The position numbers and the translations under genes were made by a program. From NCBI GenBank assembly GCA_964504445.1, contig CAZDEO010000011.1, positions 1 to 64,000 on the forward strand: a stretch of DNA of 64,000 nt, given 5' to 3'. The notes under the pieces were generated by a model, which saw nothing but the letters and a program-made list of their open reading frames with translations, had not been told where the DNA came from and did not search any database. This document shows, one piece after another, positions 47,023 through 56,416 of the stretch (positions within the stretch are counted from its first letter, which is position 1; the number at the start of each line of letters is the position of its first letter). The DNA comes from JACSRF01 sp964504445 (GTDB lineage Bacteria > Chloroflexota > Anaerolineae > Promineifilales > Promineifilaceae).

Positions 47023-48801
47023 CTAATTGTTCACAGGCAGGTTGGCAAAGGGAGTCGTGCTGGAAAGATAGCTGAGATTGACCCAACCAACACGGCCGTC
47101 TGCGAGCCGAATTTTGACCCAGGTGGTGGTGGCATTTCTGCCTAGCAGGTCAACGGTTGTGCCTGTTGACAGGGTGGTAAGCACAGGGTAGCTGACGCCA
47201 GGGCCGCTGCGCATGTTCAGATAGTTGGCATAGGTAACCGTAGCTTTGCCTGGTGCGGGTGCTGGGCTGCTGGTACCGCCGTCGTTCCACACCGGTAGGC
47301 TGCTAATACTAATATTGGCTTGTAAGTAGACGGGTTTGGCGCTGACCCAGGCCTGGGTGTTGTTCCAGGTGATCATCACCCAGTTGCCGTCCGCGCTGCG
47401 GTACCCGGCTAGAGGCACGGTTTGGCCGCGGCTGAGCTGGCCTAAGACGGTGTAGTTGAGTCCAGGGCCGGTGCGCACATTTAGCAGGGCGCTCACCACG
47501 GTGCCCATGCCACCAGCAGGGGTGGGTGTGGGGGTTGGTCCAGCATTTATGAGGCTCCAGGACAATTGCACCCGGGCGCCCCCCACACTTTCATAATATT
47601 CAAGCTGCATGGGTACGGTAGCGGTGCCCAGGGTAATGTCGGCGGTGAAGGTTTGGGGTGTGTGATCATACCAGGCATTGATAATTTGCTGCCCATTTAC
47701 CCACAGGCGAACGCCATCATCGGCCGTTACGCTAAAGCGGTAGGTTCCTGGGTTAAAAGCCATACTGCGGGTCCAGCGCACGGAGAAGTTGTCGGCGTTG
47801 ATGGTGGTGGCAGGGGAACCACTACCCCATTGAAAGTTAATTTGGGCGTCATCGCGGGTGAGAACGGGGGAGCCACTGAGGGTTTTGTTGTTGAAGTATT
47901 CGCCTTTCCAGGTGCCACTAGAAACGGTAAGCCAACTGAGGCTGGCTTTGGCGCCGCCCTGGTTCTCGTAGTATTCAACCTGGATGGGTATTGCACCACC
48001 GGGCAGGTCTATGTCGGCGGTGTATGTGCTGTTGTTGGCGTCGTGCCATTGGTCAATGAGGAGACGGCCGTTGACCCATACGCGAATACCATCATCGGCC
48101 ACGGCTGTGAAGCGATATCTGCCAGAGTTCAGAGTTACGTTGCGCGTCCAGCGCACGGAGAATTGGTCAGCTGTGACGGTGCCCCATAAAGGCGAATCGA
48201 TCCCCCAATCAAAGTTGATGTTCTGGTCATCGCGGACCAGTACAGGGTTACCGGTGAGGGTGGTATTGTTGAAATATTCACCCTTCCAGCCGCCAATGGG
48301 TAGTGGCGCTTGTCCCCCAATGGGGGCCCAAGAAAGTTTGGCGACCGCTTTGCCACCAGCTTCGTAATATTCGACCTTGAGTTGGTGATCCCCGGCGCTA
48401 ACGTAAATGTCGGCGCTGAGGGAATGCACCTGACTATCCCACCACGAGTCAAGGATCAGAACGTTGTCTAACCAGACGCGTAAGCCATCATCCATGGTTG
48501 CCGTAAAGCGATAACTGCCGGGGGGCAAGTTGATGGTGCGAATCCAGCGGGCGGAGAATTGGTCTTTGTCGATGATGGGGTCTGGTGCACCGTCTCCCCA
48601 GTCGTGGTTCAGTTCATTTTCTTGTCTTTGCAGTACGGGTGTGCCGGAAAGGGTTTTGTTGTTCCAATATGAAGCATCCCAGCTTGTATTAGCGGCGTGG
48701 GTAACGGCCGTTTTTTGCTGCCCTGATAGGCCAAAAAATAGCGCCAGAGCCAGCAAAGCCCATACAATAGACTTCCATTTGATCATCTTGTTTGGTCTCA
48801 T
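47023..48801 (-). CDS. Secreted protein with three PA14 and two SH3 domains
   Basis: A 592-residue exported protein. Signal peptide (VWALLALALFFGLSG), then three consecutive PA14 domains (each with WKGEYFNN or SYWNNKTLSG at the start and DDG-x-R-x-W-x-N in the middle), about residues 35-435. Two C-terminal SH3 domains follow (LNVRTGPGLNYTVLG and LNMRSGPGVSYPVLT). PA14 domains bind carbohydrates, SH3 domains cell-surface polymers, so a sugar-binding surface protein is likely. AAGGAGG before the ATG at 48801 rules out a 21-residue extension. Confidence 0.86.
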   Translation of the reverse strand: MRPNKMIKWKSIVWALLALALFFGLSGQQKTAVTHAANTSWDASYWNNKTLSGTPVLQRQENELNHDWGDGAPDPIIDKDQFSARWIRTINLPPGSYRFTATMDDGLRVWLDNVLILDSWWDSQVHSLSADIYVSAGDHQLKVEYYEAGGKAVAKLSWAPIGGQAPLPIGGWKGEYFNNTTLTGNPVLVRDDQNINFDWGIDSPLWGTVTADQFSVRWTRNVTLNSGRYRFTAVADDGIRVWVNGRLLIDQWHDANNSTYTADIDLPGGAIPIQVEYYENQGGAKASLSWLTVSSGTWKGEYFNNKTLSGSPVLTRDDAQINFQWGSGSPATTINADNFSVRWTRSMAFNPGTYRFSVTADDGVRLWVNGQQIINAWYDHTPQTFTADITLGTATVPMQLEYYESVGGARVQLSWSLINAGPTPTPTPAGGMGTVVSALLNVRTGPGLNYTVLGQLSRGQTVPLAGYRSADGNWVMITWNNTQAWVSAKPVYLQANISISSLPVWNDGGTSSPAPAPGKATVTYANYLNMRSGPGVSYPVLTTLSTGTTVDLLGRNATTTWVKIRLADGRVGWVNLSYLSSTTPFANLPVNN

Positions 48802-49035
48802 AGTATACCTCCTTAGGCACCCAAAAAATAATGAGTAAGCTATTATTCCTGATAATGATTGCACTTACTCATTTCACATTGTAGATCACTTTTGCCACTT
48901 TCTGTCAATCTTTTTGCGGATTTTTCCCCTACGCCAGCAAGACCCCAAATATACGTAAGCTGCGCGTAGGGTGTTGGTGGCAATTTTGCGTATCTTTAAT
49001 GGATGCTACACAATTCTAGCTTAAACTGACCTGGG

Positions 49036-51174
49036 ATGGTTTTCATGGTACCAGATATGTTGCGGCTGCTGTTTGGCGGCATGGCGATTATTTATTTTTT
49101 GGCAGCTTTTTTGCTGCTGTTGCGTCCGGCATATCGGCGTGGGTTCACGCGTTTGCTGGCGGCGTATTTGACGGCCGTTGGGGCCTGGGAACTGGCTCTA
49201 ACGCAACAGGTCGTTTTTTTGCAAGAGCGGCTGATCACATACGGCTTTTTCTTACTTGCTTTTTACCTGATCTACTTGACCTATGGGTTTTTGCGTGTCG
49301 AAGAACGTCGAGATCGTCCCTGGTGGGCGGTTGGCTTAATCCTTTTGCTTCTTTTGGTTGCGCTGGACGTGATGTTGCCAGCCCCCGCTATGCCAGTTTT
49401 TTGGCAGTCGCTGCATCCTCTCTGGACGCTGGCGTTGTTGGGCGGTTGGGCTGTTTTGTGGGGAAGAACGGCCGTGATTACCCTCCACGCCCATCGCCAC
49501 ACGGAACGACGCCCTTTACACCGCAACCGGATCCGGTATTGGTTGCTCATTATCCTGCTTATTGCCATGGCTGATTTGGCTTCCCTGACCAACGCCCTGC
49601 TCCTGGCGACGATTTTACGCTTTTTGGCTTCTGTTTTGGCTGCTTATGCGGCGTTGACTTACCGGCTGATTGACATTCGCTACATTGTTGGTCGTGCCAC
49701 TAGCCAGCTCCTGGCGGCTATGCTCATCGGCATATGCTATGGATTGGGGGTTTTCTACTTGTGGCGCGCAACGCCGGCGCGTGTGCCGCCCCTTTTCGCC
49801 AGTGCCGGGTTAACCATGTTGTTAGTTCTACTTTTCCCCCCTTTGCAAAAGGGGATCCAGCGACTGGTTGAATATTTTTCTGCTGAAAATGAATATGATC
49901 CGAACCGCACGTTGCGTGAATATAGCATGATCATCAGCAATATCATGGATCTGTCAGAGTTGGAGGCAACGGCCGTGCGGCTCATCAGTGAAGCCATGGA
50001 GATCAGCTACGGCACCCTCTTTCTGGTAGACTCTGGCGAAGACTTGGTTGGTCGCCCCATCTATCAATTGGTTAGCGTGCAAGGTTTTGGCGTTGACAAA
50101 CTGGTATTGGGTGCTTTTGCGGCCCATAGCCCCGTCGTTAACTTTTTATCCAAACAGCGCCGCCCTTTAACGCAGTATGATATTGATTGGCAACCGCAGT
50201 TTCAAGAAATTACCCAACCGGAGCGGGAATGGCTATCTAGCCTGGGTGTAGAAGTATTTGTGCCCATCTACACGCAGGAGAAGTGGATTGGTTTGTTAGG
50301 GTTGGGGCCAAAAGTTGCCGGAACCCGCTATTATGATCGTGATTTGATGTTGCTGAGTACCCTGGCAGACCAAACGGCCGTTGCTCTGGAAAACGCCCGG
50401 CTTATTGCCGACCTGACGCGCCTGACCCATGACCTGCAACAAGCCTACACCGATTTAGAGCGGGCCAACCGCCAATTACAAGAGAGCGACCAATTAAAAT
50501 CCGACTTTATTGGGGTAATCACGCACGAAATGCGGACGCCCTTCGCTCACGTCGGCTTTGCCCTACAATTATTGGAAAATGAAGGAGTGGCGCAACTTTC
50601 TCCAAGCCAGCGCGAAGAATTTGCCAAACTAAAAGCAGGCATCAAACAGGCGCGAGAAATGGTAGACAACCTGATCAATTTTGCGGCCTTTGTGAACAAA
50701 CAACGACGCCTGCAATGCTCGCAGTTGGATTTTTACGAGTTGGTGTTGGAAGTTGTACGGCCGTTGCAAACGTTAGCCGCAAACAAAAACATTCAACTTG
50801 AAATTGAGGGAGCCAATCAACCCCTCTCGCTTTACGGCGACCGTGACCGGCTAACAGATGCCATTCATCACCTGGTCCACAACGCCATTAAATTCACCAT
50901 AGACGACGGCCAAATCACCATTCACACCTGGCAAGAAGCAAATCAGCTTGTCTTCTCTGTAAAAGACAGTGGGCCAGGCATCCCCCCGGAGCGTCTGGAC
51001 AAGCTGTGGGATGGATTTAACCAGTTGGCCGACCCGCTGCGGCGAGGCGTAGAGGGCATTGGCCTGGGGTTGACCCTTGTGAAAGCTGTAGCCCTGGCTC
51101 ATGGCGGTGACGTTTTTGCCCACAGCGACGAAACCGTGGGCAGCACTTTTGGCTTCAAGCTACCAGTCAGCTAA
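49036..51174 (+). CDS. Membrane sensor histidine kinase with GAF domain
   Basis: A 712-residue kinase. About seven N-terminal membrane helices (residues 5-265), a GAF domain (about 300-460), a short coiled coil, HisKA with the phosphorylated His497 in GVITHEMRTPF, and a HATPase domain with HHLVHNAIKF (N box), GPGIPPERLD and GIGLGLTLVKAVALAHGG. No receiver or partner regulator is adjacent; the lone receiver at 6554 is a possible partner. Start may be ATG 49036 or 49045. It converges with the CPBP gene with a 4-base overlap of stops. Confidence 0.9.
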   Translation: MVFMVPDMLRLLFGGMAIIYFLAAFLLLLRPAYRRGFTRLLAAYLTAVGAWELALTQQVVFLQERLITYGFFLLAFYLIYLTYGFLRVEERRDRPWWAVGLILLLLLVALDVMLPAPAMPVFWQSLHPLWTLALLGGWAVLWGRTAVITLHAHRHTERRPLHRNRIRYWLLIILLIAMADLASLTNALLLATILRFLASVLAAYAALTYRLIDIRYIVGRATSQLLAAMLIGICYGLGVFYLWRATPARVPPLFASAGLTMLLVLLFPPLQKGIQRLVEYFSAENEYDPNRTLREYSMIISNIMDLSELEATAVRLISEAMEISYGTLFLVDSGEDLVGRPIYQLVSVQGFGVDKLVLGAFAAHSPVVNFLSKQRRPLTQYDIDWQPQFQEITQPEREWLSSLGVEVFVPIYTQEKWIGLLGLGPKVAGTRYYDRDLMLLSTLADQTAVALENARLIADLTRLTHDLQQAYTDLERANRQLQESDQLKSDFIGVITHEMRTPFAHVGFALQLLENEGVAQLSPSQREEFAKLKAGIKQAREMVDNLINFAAFVNKQRRLQCSQLDFYELVLEVVRPLQTLAANKNIQLEIEGANQPLSLYGDRDRLTDAIHHLVHNAIKFTIDDGQITIHTWQEANQLVFSVKDSGPGIPPERLDKLWDGFNQLADPLRRGVEGIGLGLTLVKAVALAHGGDVFAHSDETVGSTFGFKLPVS

Positions 51175-52178
51175 ACGCCCCCATTATTAACCAAAGGTTC
51201 CAGGTACATAGCCAAAAGAGACAGCATACCTAAAACAAAGTTGTAGCCAAAATGCACGAAAATTGCCACGCTGGTATTTGTGCGCTGACGGATGCGCCCC
51301 AAGGCTAACCCAATAATGAACACGACCAACGTGACCGGCGTGATACCGTATTGCACGTGGGCAATGGCAAATAACAGCGAGGTAAACCACAGGCCAAAAA
51401 CTGGTTGGAGCGCTCCTCGAAAAAGAATCTCTTCACCCAGGCCAGCAGAAAGAGCCAAAACAAACCATTCCCACACCGTGTCTAGCCCGCTAAACAATTC
51501 GCCGCTGATACTTTCTACAAGATCGGACTGTTCTGGCGCTAATAGCGCCCAGGCAAGGCCACCAATCCATTGCAGTACGACTAAAATAACAATCCAGCGC
51601 AGCCCAAGCCCTACATGTTCTCTACTCATTGCTTGTAACCCTAACCGTTCTGACACTTGATGACCCCCGCGCCGCACCAATAGCCCTACACCAAACAAGG
51701 CCAGCAGCACGAATAATGCTTGCTGCATAACTAAGTCGTTAATGTCAGCGGCCTCTGCAGTCAGGGCAATTTCCTCCAAGCCCCCTTGAGTTAAGGTTAC
51801 CAACGTATTTCCGATGAGGTAGCCGCTGAGAACCAACGCCAGAGTGTGGACCGGCGAGTTGATGTTAAGCGGCAGCCAGTGAGCAAGCTGTTGGCGCACT
51901 GTGCGCAAGCTGGCAAGAGTGCCCCAAGCCCCCATAAAAGCGATCATTCCACCAGCAAGGGGGAAGTTGTTGAGTGGCAAACCACCTTGCCCTTGTAGCG
52001 TTGCGACGGCTTCTGCCGGTAGCAATGCCAGGGCAAGGCCCCCAAGAATGATGGGGACATTCATGAAAAGCAGCATGCGATCAAAAGCGATATTCATGGT
52101 GGCGTTTTGGTGTGCTGCCAGCCAGTTTGCCAGCAGAATGATTATGATGATTAAGGCTATGAGTAGAAATAGTGACAT
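51171..52178 (-). CDS. CPBP family intramembrane glutamic endopeptidase
   Basis: A 335-residue membrane protein with about eight helices. The active-site EExxxR motif is in SAGLGEEILFRGALQPVF, followed by a second motif FAIAHVQYG (His) and a third HFGYNF (His/Asn). These are the CPBP/Rce1 signatures of intramembrane proteases. The N-terminal half is an extra membrane region. GGAGCAAAGATC precedes the ATG. Its stop region overlaps the kinase stop tail to tail. Confidence 0.88.
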   Translation of the reverse strand: MSLFLLIALIIIIILLANWLAAHQNATMNIAFDRMLLFMNVPIILGGLALALLPAEAVATLQGQGGLPLNNFPLAGGMIAFMGAWGTLASLRTVRQQLAHWLPLNINSPVHTLALVLSGYLIGNTLVTLTQGGLEEIALTAEAADINDLVMQQALFVLLALFGVGLLVRRGGHQVSERLGLQAMSREHVGLGLRWIVILVVLQWIGGLAWALLAPEQSDLVESISGELFSGLDTVWEWFVLALSAGLGEEILFRGALQPVFGLWFTSLLFAIAHVQYGITPVTLVVFIIGLALGRIRQRTNTSVAIFVHFGYNFVLGMLSLLAMYLEPLVNNGGV

Positions 52179-52303
52179 GATCTTTGCTCCTATGGGCTAA
52201 GTATAGGCGCAGGTATTCAGAAAGGGTATGGCTCTGCAGCGGCTTCTCATTTGTTTTGGGCTATTCCTTGCTTGCACCACTGGCTGTGCATACAATTTCT
52301 TTA

Positions 52304-53614
52304 ATGGATGAGAGCTTGCAGGAACGATTGAACCGCCTGGGTGTGCAAAGGGGTGTGCGGCATTTGAAAGTGCCGCCGCTGAAGCGGCAACGCACGGAGC
52401 GCGCAGGGTCAACCGAGGAAGAGGTTGGTTTGCGCCCGCGGTTAGGTTTTGACGGTGACGAGTTGCCGCCTTTGTCGGTGCTGTTGCCGGGTGGCCTGGT
52501 GGTTGAAACGGCCGTTGGTGGCTGTTTCGTCCTTGATCGCGTATATCCTCTTGCGTTTCAGCATGGAGATGACCACCTGGCAGATTTGCTGGTGTTGCCC
52601 TTGGAAACGGCCGTGCCCTTACTGCGGGATGATTCCTTACGTGGTTTGAATTTGCAAGAGTTCCTCTTTTTAGACACAGAAACCACAGGTTTGGCTGGAG
52701 CAGGCACCCTGGCCTTTATGGTAGGGGTGGCCTTTTTTACCGCCGATGCCCTGGTTGTGCGCCAATATTTTTTGCGCGACCAGGGTGATGAGGCGGCTAT
52801 GCTGACCTTGCTCAATGATTTGCTGGCCCAAAAGGCGGGCCTCATTACCTTTAATGGCCGCTCCTTTGACCTGCCTTTGCTCGACGGCCGTTACCTCATG
52901 AATCGCATGTTTAGCGACTTGCTAGACATGCCCCACATTGATCTGCTTCCTCCTGCTCGGCGCCTTTGGCGCAGCCGCCTTGGTTCCTGTGCGCTAAGCT
53001 CTTTGGAAAAGACCCTGTTAGGCGTACACCGCACCCAAGAAGACATTCCCGGCTGGCTAATTCCCGGCTTGTATCAAGATTATCTTCGCACTGGCGATGT
53101 TCGTGAACTGCTGCGCGTTTTTTATCACAATCAAATTGACATGTTGTCTATGGTTACCCTGGCGGCTCGTATTCTGCAAGTGTTAACTACTCCTCACCCT
53201 TCTGCGCATCCCATTGACCGGGTTAGTTTGGCAAAGTGGCAGGCTGATAGAGGCTTGCACGAGGCCGCCGAGGTAAATTTGCGTACGGCCGTATCGAGTG
53301 ATTTGCCCTTAGATATTTACCAGTACGTGCTGGGTCAGTTAGGGCAACTACTTAAGCGGCAAGAGCGCCGTGCAGAAGCAGTTGTGTTTTGGCAGCAGTT
53401 AGCGGCTACCTCTTTTGATACCGTTGACGCCCACATAGAGCTGGCCAAGTATTACGAATGGCACCATGGTGATTTGCAGGCGGCCGTTCAATGGACCCGC
53501 CAGGGATTGACCTTAGCCGAAAGTTGGGGAGATGCGCAGGCCAGGTTAGTGCGGGGGGCGTTACAACACCGCCTAAAGCGTCTGTTACGGAAACAACGGG
53601 GTCATGGAGGATGA
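52304..53614 (+). CDS. RNase H-like exonuclease domain protein (YprB-like)
   Basis: A 436-residue cytoplasmic protein. The central DnaQ/RNase H-like domain has FLFLDTETTGLAGAGT (Asp-Glu metal ligands), LITFNGRSFDLPLLDGRY (Asp) and YHNQIDMLSM (Asp). The C-terminal part looks like TPR helices (EAAEVNLRTAV, EAVVFWQQL, HIELAKYYEWHHGD). YprB-like proteins are predicted 3'-5' exonucleases. I chose ATG 52304; the in-frame region before it is hydrophobic and runs through the divergent promoter. Confidence 0.8.
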   Translation: MDESLQERLNRLGVQRGVRHLKVPPLKRQRTERAGSTEEEVGLRPRLGFDGDELPPLSVLLPGGLVVETAVGGCFVLDRVYPLAFQHGDDHLADLLVLPLETAVPLLRDDSLRGLNLQEFLFLDTETTGLAGAGTLAFMVGVAFFTADALVVRQYFLRDQGDEAAMLTLLNDLLAQKAGLITFNGRSFDLPLLDGRYLMNRMFSDLLDMPHIDLLPPARRLWRSRLGSCALSSLEKTLLGVHRTQEDIPGWLIPGLYQDYLRTGDVRELLRVFYHNQIDMLSMVTLAARILQVLTTPHPSAHPIDRVSLAKWQADRGLHEAAEVNLRTAVSSDLPLDIYQYVLGQLGQLLKRQERRAEAVVFWQQLAATSFDTVDAHIELAKYYEWHHGDLQAAVQWTRQGLTLAESWGDAQARLVRGALQHRLKRLLRKQRGHGG

Positions 53615-54709
53615 ATGCTGCCCAAACCATATTGCTCTATTGCCCTGAAGGTTCTTTTACTGGGTTTACTAATTACCCTTGCCGCTTGTGCGACTCCTGT
53701 TCAGCAGGAGATTTTGCCTACCCGGCTGCCCCTGGCTATGTTGACCACGCCACTGCCTGCTACAGAAACGGCCGTTCCCCCCTCTGCCACGGCGACTACC
53801 ACACCGCTGCCAACAGCTACGCTGACACCTTCACCCACCTCAACAGCTACCCCGACGCCTCCGCCAACAGCCACCCCTACCCCCAATTTCATTCCCGACT
53901 ACATCGTGGGGGGATTGGTGCAGGCTCCTTACCTGGAGGAACCACCAGGTTCTGTCGCCTGTGACGGGACTGGCGTGCTCTTTCGCAGCCGCTTTCCCAG
54001 CGATTATGGGGGCCCCTGGCGCTACTATACGGCTTACTTGCCCCCGTGTTATGGCCAACAAGGTCGCACTTACCCGGTTCTTTACCTTTTCCATGGATCT
54101 ATTCAGACCGACAGTCATTGGGTGGATTTGGGCCTGGCAGAAATAATAGACGCCGGCATAGCTGACGGCCGTTATCCTCCCTTTATGGTCATCTTGCCTT
54201 TTAATGACGACCTGGGTAACAAAACCTCGGGCGGAGAACGGAGCATTGAAGGGATTACCCTAAACGCATTGTTGCCCTACATTGATGACAACTACTGTAC
54301 CTGGAACGCCGCAGAAGGGCGTAGCATAGGGGGCATCTCCCGCGGGGGCTATTGGGCGCTAATGATTGCTTTTCGCCATCCAGACTTGTTTACGGCCGTT
54401 TCCGGCCATAGCAGCCATCTACGCTACGAAACGGACAAAGCCGAGTACAACCCCCTTTCCACCTATGCCGAAGCAGATTTATCGCGCATGCGCATCTGGT
54501 TAGATTGGGGCGAGAAGGACTTTTTGTACTTTGGGCAAAAAACACTGCACGAATCCCTGTTGGAAGCCGACATTCTCCATGATGTACGCATGAATCAAGG
54601 TGGGCACAATGAGTGGTATTGGCTGGCACATATCCAAGAATATTTAGACTGGCACGCCGCAGCCTGGCCCTTGGACCCGGCTGCTTACCCGCCCTGCCCA
54701 GCGCCTTAA
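53615..54709 (+). CDS. Esterase-type alpha/beta hydrolase lipoprotein
   Basis: A 364-residue exported lipoprotein. Lipobox ITLAAC, Thr/Pro linker to about residue 90, then an esterase-D-like domain: YPVLYLFHGSIQTDSHWVDLG (oxyanion), GGISRGGYWALM (nucleophile Ser), an Asp in RIWLDWGEKDFLY and His in MNQGGHNEWYW. Related feruloyl or acetyl esterases act on polysaccharide side groups. The ATG follows directly after the upstream stop, so translation is coupled to the RNase H-like gene. Confidence 0.84.
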   Translation: MLPKPYCSIALKVLLLGLLITLAACATPVQQEILPTRLPLAMLTTPLPATETAVPPSATATTTPLPTATLTPSPTSTATPTPPPTATPTPNFIPDYIVGGLVQAPYLEEPPGSVACDGTGVLFRSRFPSDYGGPWRYYTAYLPPCYGQQGRTYPVLYLFHGSIQTDSHWVDLGLAEIIDAGIADGRYPPFMVILPFNDDLGNKTSGGERSIEGITLNALLPYIDDNYCTWNAAEGRSIGGISRGGYWALMIAFRHPDLFTAVSGHSSHLRYETDKAEYNPLSTYAEADLSRMRIWLDWGEKDFLYFGQKTLHESLLEADILHDVRMNQGGHNEWYWLAHIQEYLDWHAAAWPLDPAAYPPCPAP

Positions 54710-54762
54710 CGGCTGTTGCGCGGTGAATAGTCCACGACATACCCACTTTTTGCCACCTGTCG

Positions 54763-54792
54763 TTAACTGGGCCGCCCTTCCTGAGGTATAAT
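54763..54792 (+). promoter_or_regulatory. Promoter of the acylphosphatase gene
   Basis: TTAACT (54763-54768) and a perfect TATAAT (54787-54792) with an 18-bp spacer. The start codon is at 54813 with AGAGGAT as SD. Confidence 0.5.
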
Positions 54793-54812
54793 CGCTAGAG
54801 GATTTAGAAAAC

Positions 54813-55103
54813 ATGGGTGAACGTCAAACAATGAAACAACTGGAAGCAACCATTTACGGCCGTGTTCAAGGAGTCAGCTTCCGTTACCACACCAGCCTGG
54901 AAGCAAACCGCTTAAACTTGGTGGGCTGGGTAGCCAATCAAAGCGACGGCTCCGTCCATACCATTGCCCAAGGCCCCGAGACAGCCCTGCAACAATACCT
55001 CACCTTTTTGCATAAAGGGTCACCGGCAGCCCGCGTAGAACGCGTAGTTGCCAAATGGGGTGAACCCAGTCAGCAATTCTCACGCTTTCGGATACGTCCC
55101 TAA
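54813..55103 (+). CDS. acyP: Acylphosphatase
   Basis: A 96-residue protein hydrolysing acyl phosphates. The catalytic Arg is in GRVQGVSFRYHT (residues 16-27) and the Asn in GWVANQSDGSV (residues 41-51). The N-terminal ATG at 54813 gives six extra residues; ATG 54831 would also give a complete enzyme. Its stop overlaps the next ATG (TAATG), coupling it to the FecR-like gene. Confidence 0.92.
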   Translation: MGERQTMKQLEATIYGRVQGVSFRYHTSLEANRLNLVGWVANQSDGSVHTIAQGPETALQQYLTFLHKGSPAARVERVVAKWGEPSQQFSRFRIRP

Positions 55104-56401
55104 TGAACGGTACTTCAATCGTCCTCTTGCAAAAAAGACAGCGCCTGGCCTGGTTCATGTTGTTGGGCGGATTCGCCGTCTTCCTGGCTATCGCCGTGTC
55201 AACCCCCTTGTTCATTCGCACCCATTTACAAAACACCACAGACTTGCTGGTAGTTTTAGCCCAGTCAAACCAGGGAACCCTGAGCATTGACAACCCCGTT
55301 AACGCACCGCGCGCCGCGCTGCCCGGCGAAGCGCCCCAAACTGTTACACCTGGCGAAACGGTTCTGACGGATTCTTCAGCCAGTGGCTTATTGCTGATTA
55401 CTCTTCCAGACAGCGAGGAGGTTTTGGCCCGTTTACAGCTTTATAGCACGACAATTGTGCGTATCGTAGAGGCGCAAACCCCTCGGTTTGAGCTGAGTGA
55501 CCAGCCCCGTAGCTTTTCTGCCACCTTGACCAGCGGGCGAATTCGTTTGGTAGTGCCTGGCAGTGGTGATGTACGGCCGTTTCTTGTCAGCATTAGCACG
55601 CCCCATGGTGTCATCGCCGTGCGCGAACCCGGAGAATACTCATTAGACGTAAATAACGAGATTACCCAAATTACCGTACAGCAAGGCAATGTTGATGTGC
55701 GCGCCCAAAACAGAATTTTGAACCTGGAGCAAGCGCAACGTGCTGAAATAATCGTCAACGCACCCCCTGTAGGGCCACTGCCCCCAGAGCGTGATTTATT
55801 ACAAAATGGTAGCTTTGGTCAGCATTGGTCCCGCTGGGTGCAGCTTGGCTGGAATGTCGAAAGAGCCGACCAGCCAGAAGGGCAGGTAGAAATCACCGAA
55901 ATCTTTGGTGAAAATGGCCTACAAATTACACGTAGCGGAGAAGGCCATGCTGATGTTGGCGTGCGTCAGGTGATCAACCAGGATGTGACAGATTTTGTGT
56001 CGCTGTTGTTAGAGGTAGACTTACGAATTGTCGATCAATCGTTGGGGGTTTGCGGTACGGTAGGTAGTGAATGCCCGGTGATTTTGCGCATTGAATATGA
56101 TGATCTGAACAGCAATCCTCAGGTTTGGCAGCAGGGCTTTTACGCCAGCGGAAGCATTGAGGCTGATGGTCCCCCTGACGTTTGCGTGTCCTGTCCTCCC
56201 CCCCGGTTTGAGCACGTACAAGCTCCTTTGGACCAGCTTTTCTTTTTTCGCGCCGACCTCATTTCAGAGCTGCAACGCAAGGGGTTTAGCCCCCCCAGGC
56301 GTATCAAAAGCATGAGCGTCATTGCTTCGGGTCATAGTTTTGCGGTGCAAATATTAGATATTGCGCTCTTGGCTAGCGAGCATGCCGGTGGGGACTCATA
56401 A
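55103..56401 (+). CDS. FecR-like domain membrane protein
   Basis: A 432-residue protein with one N-terminal membrane helix (MLLGGFAVFLAIAVSTPLF). Residues 60-220 look like a FecR domain (SISTPHGVIAVREPGEYSLDV, ITVQQGNVDV), an extracytoplasmic beta fold. The C-terminal half is another beta-rich region (LLQNGSFGQHWSRW, resembling carbohydrate-binding modules). No sigma factor is nearby, so an iron-signalling role cannot be claimed. Confidence 0.7.
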   Translation: MNGTSIVLLQKRQRLAWFMLLGGFAVFLAIAVSTPLFIRTHLQNTTDLLVVLAQSNQGTLSIDNPVNAPRAALPGEAPQTVTPGETVLTDSSASGLLLITLPDSEEVLARLQLYSTTIVRIVEAQTPRFELSDQPRSFSATLTSGRIRLVVPGSGDVRPFLVSISTPHGVIAVREPGEYSLDVNNEITQITVQQGNVDVRAQNRILNLEQAQRAEIIVNAPPVGPLPPERDLLQNGSFGQHWSRWVQLGWNVERADQPEGQVEITEIFGENGLQITRSGEGHADVGVRQVINQDVTDFVSLLLEVDLRIVDQSLGVCGTVGSECPVILRIEYDDLNSNPQVWQQGFYASGSIEADGPPDVCVSCPPPRFEHVQAPLDQLFFFRADLISELQRKGFSPPRRIKSMSVIASGHSFAVQILDIALLASEHAGGDS

Positions 56402-56416
56402 GCAGGTGTTGATAAT